A stretch of DNA of 25,345 nucleotides from JAJPGZ01 sp038229295 (lineage in GTDB: Bacteria; Verrucomicrobiota; Verrucomicrobiia; Chthoniobacterales; UBA10450), in the NCBI GenBank assembly GCA_038229295.1, contig JBBROO010000043.1, forward strand, positions 1-25,345, given 5' to 3'. The position numbers were made by a program, and so were the translations under genes. Below the pieces are notes generated by a model. The model saw only the letters and a list, made by a program, of their open reading frames with translations. It was not told the DNA's origin and did no database searches. Shown piece by piece: positions 1-7,522 of the stretch. Numbering within the stretch: the first letter of the stretch is position 1; each line of letters opens with the position of its first letter.

Positions 1-72
1 TCTGCGCTGGCGAAAGACGACAGCACCCGATTAGGGCCTGCTTAGATCGACATCACTGGAGCGCGGCGCCGG

Positions 73-303
73 TCACACGCTGCTGCCGCGGCTGCCAGTA
101 ACCAAAAGCAGAATCCCACCGACCAACGCCACTCCGCCGACAATCGGCCCGATCGGCACCGGATGCTCCTCTTGTTTATTGATCTCCAGCGGACCGAGCT
201 TCGCCACATTTTCCTTAGTGGTGAAACTGGCAAAGCTGCCGTACGCGAGCGCGACGATGCCGACGATGATGAGAATAATTCCGAGGATGCCGGCTGGTTT
301 CAT
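73..303 (-). CDS. DUF3185-type small two-TM membrane protein
   Basis: This 76-residue protein has a first hydrophobic segment at about residues 4-25, a polar loop containing LGPLEINKQEEHPVPIG, and a second hydrophobic segment at about 50-69 ending GSRGSSV. That two-helix layout with an acidic/basic loop matches the DUF3185 family of small inner-membrane proteins, whose role is unknown. The ATG lies only 9 nt after the stop of the small membrane-protein gene at 313-462, so the two are probably co-transcribed on the minus strand. The pair (DUF5670/lmo0937 type plus DUF3185 type) suggests a general stress or membrane-maintenance role, which is inference. I see no clear Shine-Dalgarno sequence; the start is chosen because the helix begins right after MKPAG. 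Confidence 0.8.
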   Translation of the reverse strand: MKPAGILGIILIIVGIVALAYGSFASFTTKENVAKLGPLEINKQEEHPVPIGPIVGGVALVGGILLLVTGSRGSSV

Positions 304-312
304 TCGCCGAAG

Positions 313-462
313 CTACAAGGAACGGCGGCCTTGGATCAAGTTAATGATCAGGATGACGACGGCGATGACGAGCAGGATGTGAATGAAGCCGCCCATCGTA
401 TACGAACTGACGAGACCGAGCAGCCAAAGCACCAACAGGATTACAAAAATTGTCCAGAGCAT
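313..462 (-). CDS. lmo0937/DUF5670-family 49-residue membrane protein
   Basis: Translating the minus strand from the ATG at 462-460 to the TAG at 315-313 gives a 49-residue protein starting MLWTIFVILLVLWLLGLV and ending LIQGRRSL. Its layout is two hydrophobic segments (about 2-20 and 26-42) separated by SSYTMGGFIH, with a basic tail. This closely follows the lmo0937 family consensus (DUF5670), very small membrane proteins common in soil bacteria and of unknown function. A good ribosome-binding site, AAAGGA, lies 5-10 nt upstream (about 467-474, minus strand). It is first of a two-gene unit with the DUF3185-type gene. The 120-nt gap to the upstream etherase gene (stop at 583) may hold its own promoter, though I cannot identify boxes with confidence. 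Confidence 0.8.
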   Translation of the reverse strand: MLWTIFVILLVLWLLGLVSSYTMGGFIHILLVIAVVILIINLIQGRRSL

Positions 463-582
463 ATCTATTCCTTTCGGGTTGAGGTTCTAATATGGTTCGT
501 TTCGCGCCGCCATAATGCGCTTATTTCGTCTGAAAAATTTTCGCGGCATCTTCAGCGATGCGCATAAAAAATCTGCCGACTT

Positions 583-2331
583 CTACTTGTCGATCTTGTC
601 CAACACCGCGCGCAAATTCCAATTCGCCGCCTCCAATTTTTGCCGCGCCGAATCGTAATCGCCATCCGATAATTCGGCGACGAGTCGTGCCGCGCGATCA
701 CGCAATTTCGAATTCGAAGCATGCAGATCGATCATCAAATTGCCACGCACTTTCCCGAGCGCGACCATCGCGCCGGTGCTGATGATATTGAGCGCGACCT
801 TTGTCGCAGTCCCTGCCTTCAATCGTGTGGAGCCCGTTAAAATCTCCGGACCAACTTCGATATGAATCGCAAGATCGACATTTTCCTTTGCGGATGTCTT
901 CGGATTGCAACTCAGCCGAATCGTTTTCGCGCCAATCGACTTTGCGCGCGCCAACGCGCTCAGAACGAACGGCGTCCGGCCACTCGCCGTGATGCCGATA
1001 ACAACATCGACATCTTTGATTTCGCGTTCGTCGATCGCGAACGTGCCAGCGCTTTCTTCATCTTCCGCGCCTTCCACGCTTCGATGCAACGCCGTCACTC
1101 CGCCGGCGATGATTCCCTGAACGAGTTCGCGCGGCGCGCCGAACGTCGGCGGAATTTCCGACGCATCGAGAACGGCGAGACGTCCGCTGCTACCGGCCCC
1201 GACATAAAACAACTTCCCACCTTTGCGCAGCGACTGCGTCACCATCTCGACCGCGCGCGTAAGATCGACAATCGCATTCCGCAACGCTTCCTGGACGAAC
1301 TTTTCTTCATCGACAAACAGTTCCACCAGATCGCGCGCGCTTAACTTTTCCAAATTTTCCGAACGCGGATTGCGCTGCTCGGTTAATGCCGCCGCGAGAT
1401 TGTCGATCTTCGCCGGTGCGATGTCGGCGCGAATTGTTGGCGTTTCATTCATCTCGGCCGCGAGCCAGGCTGCGCCGAGTTCCGGCGCGCGTTCCGCCGC
1501 AGTCACGCGCGCATCCGGCAAATTCTTTTTCAGCCGGCGCTTGAAGGTGTGCGCATAAATGGAGTCGCGTTGAAATAATCCGCCGATGAGGACGACTTTC
1601 GGCGCGAGCAAATGCAAACGTGTCGCGACCGACTCGGTGTATTCGCAAAGACAGCCGGCGCCGTCTTCCAAAATCTTCACGACATGCGCATCGCCGTTTG
1701 CGGCCGCTTCAAACACAACCGGCGCCAGCATGGCGATGTCGATCTTCTCCGCCGTCTGCGCCCACCGCACGAGTTCGTCGAGATTGTTCAACGAAAGCGC
1801 ATGCAAAATTTTCGCCGTAAACTGGACTTCGCCGCGATGCAGATCGTATTCGCGCAGAATCAATCGCAACGCTTGAATGACGAGAAAATATGCGCCGCCG
1901 GCATCGCCCAGAATGTGGCCCCACCCTCCCGCCTTCTCGACCTTGCCATCGCGGCGTCCCGTCACAGACGAACCGCTGCCAGCGTTGACGACAATTCCGT
2001 CGCCGTGGCCGAGCGCAGCGGCGACGCCGGAGTCGCGGTCGCTGCCGATGATGATTTTCGCCTTCGGCCAAATTTCCAAACACAAGCGCGAGAGTGATTG
2101 TCGATCTTCCTCCGTGCCGCAGCCGGCCAGAAAAATTCCGACGCGATTCGTTTCCTTGGGCAGCTCGGAAAAAATCGTGCGCAAACGTTCCGGCGTCGCC
2201 AGGCGGAAATTCGACGGCGGAAGCTTTCCCTGATCGAGAATGCGCAGCTCGGATTCGGCGCGCTCTACCAGGACCCAAGCGGTCTTGGTGCCGCCGCCTT
2301 CGACTCCGAGAATTTTCTCGAGCGAGCTCAC
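583..2331 (-). CDS. murQ: Fused N-acetylmuramate/GlcNAc kinase and MurNAc-6-P etherase (MurK-MurQ type)
   Basis: The 582-residue protein joins two enzymes. Residues 1-295 are a BadF/BadG-type sugar kinase of the ASKHA fold: phosphate-1 loop GVEGGGTKTAW at 9-19, and VVNAGSGSSVTGRRDG and GWGHILGDAGGAYF in the middle. Residues about 310-582 are MurQ: TEQRNPRSENLEKLS, the SIS-fold GAGSSGRLAVLDASE, catalytic Glu392 (DASEIPP) and Glu420/Glu423 (SVEGAEDEE), GITASGRTPFVL, LTGSTRLKAGTA and a C-terminal UBA-like helix pair. MurQ cleaves the lactyl ether of MurNAc-6-P to GlcNAc-6-P and D-lactate. The kinase half probably makes the MurNAc-6-P, as MurK does, so recycling would not need a PTS transporter. 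The start is GTG, since MSSLEKILGVEGG fits the family; no strong ribosome site is visible. It is divergent from ligA. One half alone could phosphorylate GlcNAc. Confidence 0.92.
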   Translation of the reverse strand: MSSLEKILGVEGGGTKTAWVLVERAESELRILDQGKLPPSNFRLATPERLRTIFSELPKETNRVGIFLAGCGTEEDRQSLSRLCLEIWPKAKIIIGSDRDSGVAAALGHGDGIVVNAGSGSSVTGRRDGKVEKAGGWGHILGDAGGAYFLVIQALRLILREYDLHRGEVQFTAKILHALSLNNLDELVRWAQTAEKIDIAMLAPVVFEAAANGDAHVVKILEDGAGCLCEYTESVATRLHLLAPKVVLIGGLFQRDSIYAHTFKRRLKKNLPDARVTAAERAPELGAAWLAAEMNETPTIRADIAPAKIDNLAAALTEQRNPRSENLEKLSARDLVELFVDEEKFVQEALRNAIVDLTRAVEMVTQSLRKGGKLFYVGAGSSGRLAVLDASEIPPTFGAPRELVQGIIAGGVTALHRSVEGAEDEESAGTFAIDEREIKDVDVVIGITASGRTPFVLSALARAKSIGAKTIRLSCNPKTSAKENVDLAIHIEVGPEILTGSTRLKAGTATKVALNIISTGAMVALGKVRGNLMIDLHASNSKLRDRAARLVAELSDGDYDSARQKLEAANWNLRAVLDKIDK

Positions 2332-2365
2332 ATTCGTTATGCTTACGCGCTTTCGCGCGAATTAA

Positions 2366-2455
2366 AAGGTGGATCGCGACCTCCGGGCGCGATGTTAGAT
2401 TAGGCGGCGCAGCCGCGATTATTTACCAACGCGCTCGGAGATCGCGTTCCACCTT
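2366..2455. repeat. Intergenic imperfect inverted repeat (26-nt arms)
   Basis: The left arm 2366-2391 (starts AAGGTGGATCGCGACCTCC) and right arm 2430-2455 (its complement starts AAGGTGGAACGCGATCTCC) match at 23 of 26 positions and are separated by 38 nt that contain TTAGGCGGCGCAGCCGCG. The element fills most of the gap between the divergent kinase/etherase and ligA genes. It looks like a REP-type palindromic element. I recall similar AAGGTGGAACGCG palindromes from soil Verrucomicrobia, but cannot verify that here. Confidence 0.7.
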
Positions 2456-2476
2456 GCGAGATTTTGCGCGGTCGTA

Positions 2477-4690
2477 TTGTGCAGCGTGAACGAGAAGCAA
2501 GCGGCAAAGCGCGCGGCGCAGTTGCGGCGGGAGATCGAAGAGCATAATCGCCGCTATTACGAGGAGGCCACGCCGACTATCTCGGATCGCGATTACGACC
2601 AGCTCTACGCGGAGCTTGTCGATCTTGAGACGAAGTTCCCCCACCTCGCCGCGCCGAACTCGCCGACGCAGCGTGTCGGCGGAAAACCGCTCAAAGCTTT
2701 CACTCAAGTCACGCACCGCGCGCCGATGCTTTCGCTCGACAATACTTATTCCGAAGAAGAGGTGGCCGATTTCTACGCGCGCATGGCGAAACTTTTGCCT
2801 AACGAGAGAATCCCGGTCGTGATCGAGCCGAAAGTGGACGGCGTTGCCGTTTCGTTGCTTTACCAAAACGGAGAGCTTCGTTATGCGGCCACGCGCGGCG
2901 ACGGCGTCGTCGGCGACGACATCACGCAAAACATTCGGACGATTCAATCCGTGCCGGCGCGTTTGCGCGGCGCGGCGCCGAAACTTCTGGAAGTCCGCGG
3001 TGAAGTGTTCATGGACAAGCGCGGTTTCGAAAAAATGAACGCGGAGCGAAGCAAAGCGGAGCTGCCGACATTTGCGAATCCGCGGAACGCAGCCGCCGGT
3101 TCGCTCAAGCAACTTGACCCGGCGATCGTGTCAAAGCGTCCACTCGGTATCGTGCTTTACGGAACCGGCGCGACCGAAGGAGTAGATGTCGATCTTCACT
3201 CAAAGATTTTTCCTTTCCTGAAGAAGCTCGGATTGCCCGCGGCCGAAAAATTCTGGCGCGCCGATTCGGTCGAAGAAATCCTGGAAGCGATCCATGAACT
3301 CGATCGCATCCGAAAAGATTTTCCGTATCAAACCGACGGCGCGGTGGTGAAAGTGGATTCATTCGCGCAACGTGAGCGGCTTGGTTTCACCGCGAAGTCG
3401 CCGCGTTGGGCGATCGCTTATAAATACGAAGCGGAGCGGGTGGAAACGCGTTTGATCGACATCGTCATTCAAGTTGGACGCACCGGAACGCTAACGCCCG
3501 TCGCGGTGCTCGAGCCGGTGTTCGTGAGCGGAAGCACGGTGGCGCGCGCGACGTTGCATAACGAAGACGAGATTAAGCGGAAGGACATTCGCATTGGCGA
3601 CATGGTCGTGCTCGAGAAAGCAGGCGAAGTGATCCCGGCGGTGGTCGAAGTTATCAAATCAAAACGACCGCGCAGCGCGAAACCTTTCGATTTTCTCAAA
3701 CACATTCACGGAAAATGTCCGGTGTGTGGCGGATCAGTCCGGCGCGATCCCCAGTTCGTTGCGTGGCGGTGCGAAAATCTCCATTGTCCGGCCCAGACGA
3801 CACGTCGTGTCGAATTTTTTGCTGCTCGTGGCGCGCTCGATATTGAAAGCATCGGGGGAATTGTCGCCGACAAACTCGTCGAACGCGGATTGGTGCGCGA
3901 GCCGCTCGGTTTGTTCGAATTGAAAGTAGAGCAACTCGCCAAGTTGAACCTCGGAACTGAAGAAAATCCGCGCGTTTTCGGCGAAAAGAATGCGTCCAAA
4001 GCGCTCCAGACGATCGAACGCGCGCGAAACTTCCCGTTGTCACGATGGCTTTTCGCGCTCGCCATTCCTGACGTCGGCAAAACGACCGCAACAGATCTCG
4101 CGCGATTCCACGAAACAATCGATGACGTAGCGAACTCCCAATTGCTTCAACAAGTAGCAGATTACGAGAAGATAAAAAAGGAAGCCAAGGAAGTGCGTCG
4201 CAAAAATCCGGAAACGTATCGCTCGCTAATTAGCACTCTGACAGAACTTGCGGAGCGATTGACCAAGACTGGATTCGCGAACCCGTCAAAAGCCAAAAAT
4301 GCCAAGAAAGCCGGAATTGTTACCCAAGTGGGACCGGCGGCAGCGCAAAGCGTTCTCGATTTTTTTGCATCGCCTGCTGGCAAAAAGATTCTTCAGCAAG
4401 TGAAACAGCTCGAGATTAACCCGAAGAGTGAAAAAATTTCGACGAAGAAGGCTGCGGAACTTCCGTTGGCCAGCAAGGCCTTTGTTCTCACGGGCACGCT
4501 GTCATCAATGACACGCGAAGAAGCGAGGGCGAAGATCGAAGCGCTCGGCGGCCATGTAAGCGGCAGCGTGAGCAAGAAGACCGACTACGTTCTCGCCGGC
4601 AGCGAAGCCGGAAGTAAACTTGAGAAAGCGAAAGAGCTAAATGTCAGAATCCTTAACGAGGCCGAATTTCTGAGTCTGCTTGGTTCTTGA
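2477..4690 (+). CDS. ligA: NAD-dependent DNA ligase LigA
   Basis: LigA seals nicks using NAD+ and is essential for replication and repair. Domains run in canonical order: Ia with the paired-tyrosine region (NRRYYEEATPTISDRDYDQL, 24-43); nucleotidyltransferase with adenylated Lys119 in EPKVDG, plus RGDGVVGDD; OB fold (VGRTGTLTPVAVLEPV); Zn finger with Cys414, Cys417, Cys432 and Cys437; helix-hairpin-helix region; and BRCT at about 660-737 (AFVLTGTLSSMTREEA). At 737 residues it is longer than the usual 670 or so. The excess lies at about 552-615, a Lys/Glu-rich insertion (DYEKIKKEAKEVRRKN and onward) inside the HhH domain just before the BRCT. The start may be TTG at 2477 or GTG at 2486; neither has a good ribosome site. 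It stands alone on the plus strand, divergent from murQ. Confidence 0.97.
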   Translation: MCSVNEKQAAKRAAQLRREIEEHNRRYYEEATPTISDRDYDQLYAELVDLETKFPHLAAPNSPTQRVGGKPLKAFTQVTHRAPMLSLDNTYSEEEVADFYARMAKLLPNERIPVVIEPKVDGVAVSLLYQNGELRYAATRGDGVVGDDITQNIRTIQSVPARLRGAAPKLLEVRGEVFMDKRGFEKMNAERSKAELPTFANPRNAAAGSLKQLDPAIVSKRPLGIVLYGTGATEGVDVDLHSKIFPFLKKLGLPAAEKFWRADSVEEILEAIHELDRIRKDFPYQTDGAVVKVDSFAQRERLGFTAKSPRWAIAYKYEAERVETRLIDIVIQVGRTGTLTPVAVLEPVFVSGSTVARATLHNEDEIKRKDIRIGDMVVLEKAGEVIPAVVEVIKSKRPRSAKPFDFLKHIHGKCPVCGGSVRRDPQFVAWRCENLHCPAQTTRRVEFFAARGALDIESIGGIVADKLVERGLVREPLGLFELKVEQLAKLNLGTEENPRVFGEKNASKALQTIERARNFPLSRWLFALAIPDVGKTTATDLARFHETIDDVANSQLLQQVADYEKIKKEAKEVRRKNPETYRSLISTLTELAERLTKTGFANPSKAKNAKKAGIVTQVGPAAAQSVLDFFASPAGKKILQQVKQLEINPKSEKISTKKAAELPLASKAFVLTGTLSSMTREEARAKIEALGGHVSGSVSKKTDYVLAGSEAGSKLEKAKELNVRILNEAEFLSLLGS

Positions 4691-4723
4691 CCAAGGTTTT
4701 AACTGTCGAGACTGCGCGGCATT

Positions 4724-5176
4724 CTAGTCGAGAAAGCAACGTGACAGCGCGTGCTTTGCTGCGCTCAGGGCGCTCTTGATTCGATCCGCTTCTTTTTCAA
4801 GCGTAGACACAGCTCGTAAGGCTTCTTCGACATCGGTCCCAGCTAACCATTCCACGACCTTTTGCACATCCGCTGTGTTCTCACTAACAATTCCGTCGGC
4901 GAGACCCTGAAGGATACGAATCCTATGTTTGCAGTACATTCCGTTTTCACCCGCGGGACATGTGCAGTACGCCGATAAGTTTGTGCCGTCACGGCGACGA
5001 AATAAAACATTGTAAGGCTCGGGCGCCGATCCTTGTACCAAAAAAGCTATGGAGTTCTGAGCGGTATCCTTAGAATTACGAAGCCGGTACGTCCGTTTAT
5101 TCATAGGGCAACCGTCAATCCATGTTGACTGACCTTCTTGCACTCTTAAAGGATCGTTAGGGAAATAACGAGGCAA
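4724..5176 (-). CDS. SWIM zinc-finger domain protein, function unknown
   Basis: The 150-residue protein carries a CxCx(n)CxH signature, Cys71-Thr-Cys73 followed by Cys82-Lys-His84 in AYCTCPAGENGMYCKHR, the hallmark of the SWIM zinc finger (DNA, RNA or protein binding). A charged helix follows (about 115-145). An alternative start is Met25 at 5104, where MNKRTYRLRNS begins the likely fold. Base composition is visibly lower in G+C (about 50%) than the neighbours and codon use differs. The gene lies in the longest stretch (3197-6489) that lacks the genome-typical 10-mer. Together this hints at recent acquisition. It converges with ligA with 33 nt between the stops. No operon partner is evident, and a role in nucleic-acid binding is inference from the finger only. 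Confidence 0.7.
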   Translation of the reverse strand: MPRYFPNDPLRVQEGQSTWIDGCPMNKRTYRLRNSKDTAQNSIAFLVQGSAPEPYNVLFRRRDGTNLSAYCTCPAGENGMYCKHRIRILQGLADGIVSENTADVQKVVEWLAGTDVEEALRAVSTLEKEADRIKSALSAAKHALSRCFLD

Positions 5177-5225
5177 ATCCTGGCCCGCGGAGTTCCGGAA
5201 AATGCTCGCGCGCTAAGATCGATAA

Positions 5226-6329
5226 CTACTGCTTCGGCGGGGCGGAGAGATTCAGCGGGATGCCGTGAGCGGGCGCGGCCAGCATCGGAAGTTGGCGGCC
5301 GTCGGGATACATCGGAATATTTTTGCTGGCCGGATGAACATCGGCCTGCACGTTGAAGGTGATTTTCTCGCCGCCGCGCACGACCGTGATCGGCACCGAA
5401 TCGCCGGCGGTGATGAAGAACGACGCATCAAGAATGTCTTCCGGCTCGCGCACTTTTGTCCGCCCGATCTGCAATACGATGTCGCCTTCTTTCATGCCTG
5501 ATTCCGCGGCGGGCGTTCCCTCGACTAAACCCGTGGTCACGGCACGCGAACCTTCGACCGCGCTGGCGGCTTCAGAAACGTTTGCGCCGATCCAACCGTG
5601 GCGCACTTCGCCAAAACGCACAAAATCAGTCCGGATTTTCTCGGCGGCTTCGATCGGCACGGCATAACATGAGGAACCGTTTTCGAGACTGCTGACGACG
5701 ATCCCAACAACTTCGCCATTCAAATTCAGCAGCGGTGCGCCCGCTTCGCCGCGTTGGGTCGGTAGATTTACGCGCAGATGCGTCGTCGAAAAAAAGCGGC
5801 CGAGATATTTATGATCGAACCCGGCGATCATGCCGAAGCTCGGAGTTTTTGGCAGATCGAGCGGAAAGCCAATGGTCACGACCGGCGTCGCGACTTCGAG
5901 TTGGTCCGATTTGCCGATGGGCAATGACGGCGTGTTGAGATCGACCTTCAGCATGGCCAGACCGCTGCGGATATCGGCGATGACCTGCTTCGCCGGTAAT
6001 TTTTTGCCGTCGACTTCAACGGTGAAATTTTCGCCTTCGCCGCCGACGGAGTAACAGGTGAAGAGCATTCCGGTTGGATCGACAAAAAATCCTGTGCCGA
6101 CGATTTCGCTGTGCTCATCCATCGCGCGAATTTTCACGACGGCTTTGGCCGAACGTTCGAAAACGTCTTTTACTTCGCGACTGATGGAACTGGCAGATTG
6201 CTGCTCCTGCGTTTGCGCGAACGTGGTCGCGACGCAGAGACTGAGCGCGAACGCGGCTTTGCTCAAGCCGATCAAATGATTGCCCCCGGAAAAAACCGAC
6301 GACCGCCTAAAACTTGAAGGTGGACTCAT
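5226..6329 (-). CDS. HtrA/DegQ-like secreted protein with PDZ domain, catalytically dead (pseudoprotease)
   Basis: The 367-residue protein has a signal peptide (hydrophobic 19-38, likely cleaved after TTFA), a trypsin-like HtrA domain at about 50-235 and one PDZ domain at about 245-330 (EGDIVLQIGRTKV). Alignment by eye to DegP shows all three triad positions changed. The His of TNNHVV is Ser94 (TCYSV), the Asp of RSDIAL is Gly123 (RSGLAM), and the Ser of GNSGG is Ala196 (GEAGAP). The surrounding fold motifs (GTGFFVDPTG, LLNLNGEVVGI, YAVPIEAA) are intact with no frameshift, so this is a maintained non-catalytic paralogue, perhaps a periplasmic peptide sensor or chaperone. It overlaps the putative anti-sigma gene by 23 nt and ends the sigma-factor cluster, the place MucD/DegP-type proteases occupy elsewhere. 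Confidence is high for family and moderate for lack of activity. Confidence 0.88.
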   Translation of the reverse strand: MSPPSSFRRSSVFSGGNHLIGLSKAAFALSLCVATTFAQTQEQQSASSISREVKDVFERSAKAVVKIRAMDEHSEIVGTGFFVDPTGMLFTCYSVGGEGENFTVEVDGKKLPAKQVIADIRSGLAMLKVDLNTPSLPIGKSDQLEVATPVVTIGFPLDLPKTPSFGMIAGFDHKYLGRFFSTTHLRVNLPTQRGEAGAPLLNLNGEVVGIVVSSLENGSSCYAVPIEAAEKIRTDFVRFGEVRHGWIGANVSEAASAVEGSRAVTTGLVEGTPAAESGMKEGDIVLQIGRTKVREPEDILDASFFITAGDSVPITVVRGGEKITFNVQADVHPASKNIPMYPDGRQLPMLAAPAHGIPLNLSAPPKQ

Positions 6330-6804
6330 AACTCACGGGAACGCTGTCGAGCACGTAACGAGGTGGGTTCGCGGCCCGGTGAGTGCGGGCGCTTAAGTTA
6401 GAATTACGAAGTGGCCGTGCGCTGAGGACGCGCGCGGAAGCCGGCGAGGCCAGGCTCCAATCGGCATCCGTCACAACCGGCGCAGCGAATGTCGATCTTG
6501 CCTGCGCCGCGAGATTAGCCGGCTGCGGCGTTTGATAAACCTTGAGCGAAATAACAGCCGCACAAATGACCACCGCGGTCGCGGCCACCGGATACGAAGT
6601 CAACGTCGGGATGCTCAACTGCAACATGAAATCCTGTGCGCGTTGCAGGCAGATCCGCCAGAGCGGTTGGCGCAGCAACTCGTCGCGCTGCCGCCGATGA
6701 AACTCATGCAGGAAATTTTCGAAGTAAGCCGGCGGCGGCTGCTCGAATTTTTTCAGCCGCAGCAGCTTCCCGATTTCGATTCCGTTGTCGTCAAATTGGT
6801 CCAT
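6307..6804 (-). CDS. Putative anti-sigma factor, single TM segment
   Basis: The 165-residue protein has an N-terminal cytoplasmic part with LLRLKKFEQPPPAYFENFL and EFHRRQRDELLRQ (13-46), one transmembrane helix at about 71-90 (YPVAATAVVICAAVISLKVY), and a Ser/Ala/Pro-rich periplasmic tail. The LRLKxxEQPPPxYF...FHRRQR pattern is one I associate with small proteins encoded directly after ECF sigma factors in Verrucomicrobia. The zinc-anti-sigma HxxxCxxC motif is absent. It starts 11 nt after the sigma-factor stop and overlaps the pseudoprotease start, so the three are translated as a unit. The role of sequestering the sigma factor at the membrane is inferred from position and topology. A copy of the 10-mer at 6490 encodes R-S-T just after the TM helix. 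Confidence 0.7.
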   Translation of the reverse strand: MDQFDDNGIEIGKLLRLKKFEQPPPAYFENFLHEFHRRQRDELLRQPLWRICLQRAQDFMLQLSIPTLTSYPVAATAVVICAAVISLKVYQTPQPANLAAQARSTFAAPVVTDADWSLASPASARVLSARPLRNSNLSARTHRAANPPRYVLDSVPVSYESTFKF

Positions 6805-6815
6805 CGCAGTCTTGG

Positions 6816-7412
6816 TTATGTGACAGGGTTTTTGCGGAACTCTTCCAGATAATTCTGGAGTTGGCGGTTCGCGTAAAAGAGTCGGGATCGTACCGTGCCT
6901 TCGGAAACACGCAAGATTTTACTGATCTCGGCGTGCGGCATTCCTTGAATATGAAACATGGTAACCACAGCTCTGTGTTCTTCTGACAACTTCATCATGG
7001 CCTCGTTCAACCTTTTTTGCAGCTCGGACAGGTCGGCCTCGCGCACCGGGCTGCTGCTTTGGGTCAATTCCAGAAACTCTTTGTCGTTTTGAATGCTGGC
7101 ATCGACATCGTCCAGGCTCAGGTTAAATCGCCGGCCGCGTTTCTTGAGAAAGTTTAACGTCATGTTCACCGCGATGGAATGGATCCAGGTGTAGAACGAC
7201 GATTTGCCGCGGAAGCCGCGGATGGCTTTGTAGGCTTTCGAAAAGACATCCTGCAACAGGTCGTTCGTGTCCTCGTGGTTCGAGGTCATGTTGTAAACCA
7301 ATCCGTAAAGACGCGGCGTGTATTTGACCACGAGCTGATCGAAGGCCGCGGCGTCGCCCGCTTGGGTGCTGGCGACCAGTTGTCGATCTTCGTCCGTGCG
7401 CGGTTGATCCAT
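6816..7412 (-). CDS. ECF (group 4) RNA polymerase sigma factor, RpoE-like
   Basis: Region 2 is clear (FDQLVVKYTPRLYGLVYNMT, DTNDLLQDVFSKAYKAIRGF, SSFYTWIHSIAVNMTLNFLKKR), followed by a linker and region 4 with a helix-turn-helix (LSEEHRAVVTMFHIQGM, ISKILRVSEGTVRSRLFYA). It would direct RNA polymerase to stress promoters. I chose the ATG at 7412 because AGGAG lies just upstream and ERMDQPRTDEDRQLV is a normal ECF beginning; the frame stays open to a TTG at 7514, adding 34 residues of unremarkable sequence. It sits between a YugP-type peptidase gene upstream and the putative anti-sigma and HtrA-like genes downstream, all on the minus strand, matching rpoE-rseA-mucD style organisation. I could not find a convincing ECF-type autoregulatory promoter. 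Confidence 0.93.
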   Translation of the reverse strand: MDQPRTDEDRQLVASTQAGDAAAFDQLVVKYTPRLYGLVYNMTSNHEDTNDLLQDVFSKAYKAIRGFRGKSSFYTWIHSIAVNMTLNFLKKRGRRFNLSLDDVDASIQNDKEFLELTQSSSPVREADLSELQKRLNEAMMKLSEEHRAVVTMFHIQGMPHAEISKILRVSEGTVRSRLFYANRQLQNYLEEFRKNPVT

Positions 7413-7522
7413 TCGCTCCTGCTTGCTCTTAGCACGCGAGGCCACGCCCGACGATAACAAATCCGTTAGGCGACGAGCAGGCGATAAAGTGAGCGCGGCA
7501 TTCATCTTCTTCAATGGCGGAA

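Noticed and set aside
42..233. Minus-strand frame overlapping the DUF3185-type gene
   Set aside because: The Arg/Ser/Trp-rich sequence has no family features and the DUF3185 frame explains the DNA.
862..1344. Long plus-strand open frame inside the kinase/etherase gene
   Set aside because: Arg/Ala/His-rich antisense shadow of a strongly conserved gene, as are the other long frames opposite ligA, the ABC gene, ftsH and glgX.
5226..6329. Active HtrA/DegQ serine protease
   Set aside because: His, Asp and Ser of the triad are all replaced by eye alignment (Ser94, Gly123, Ala196).
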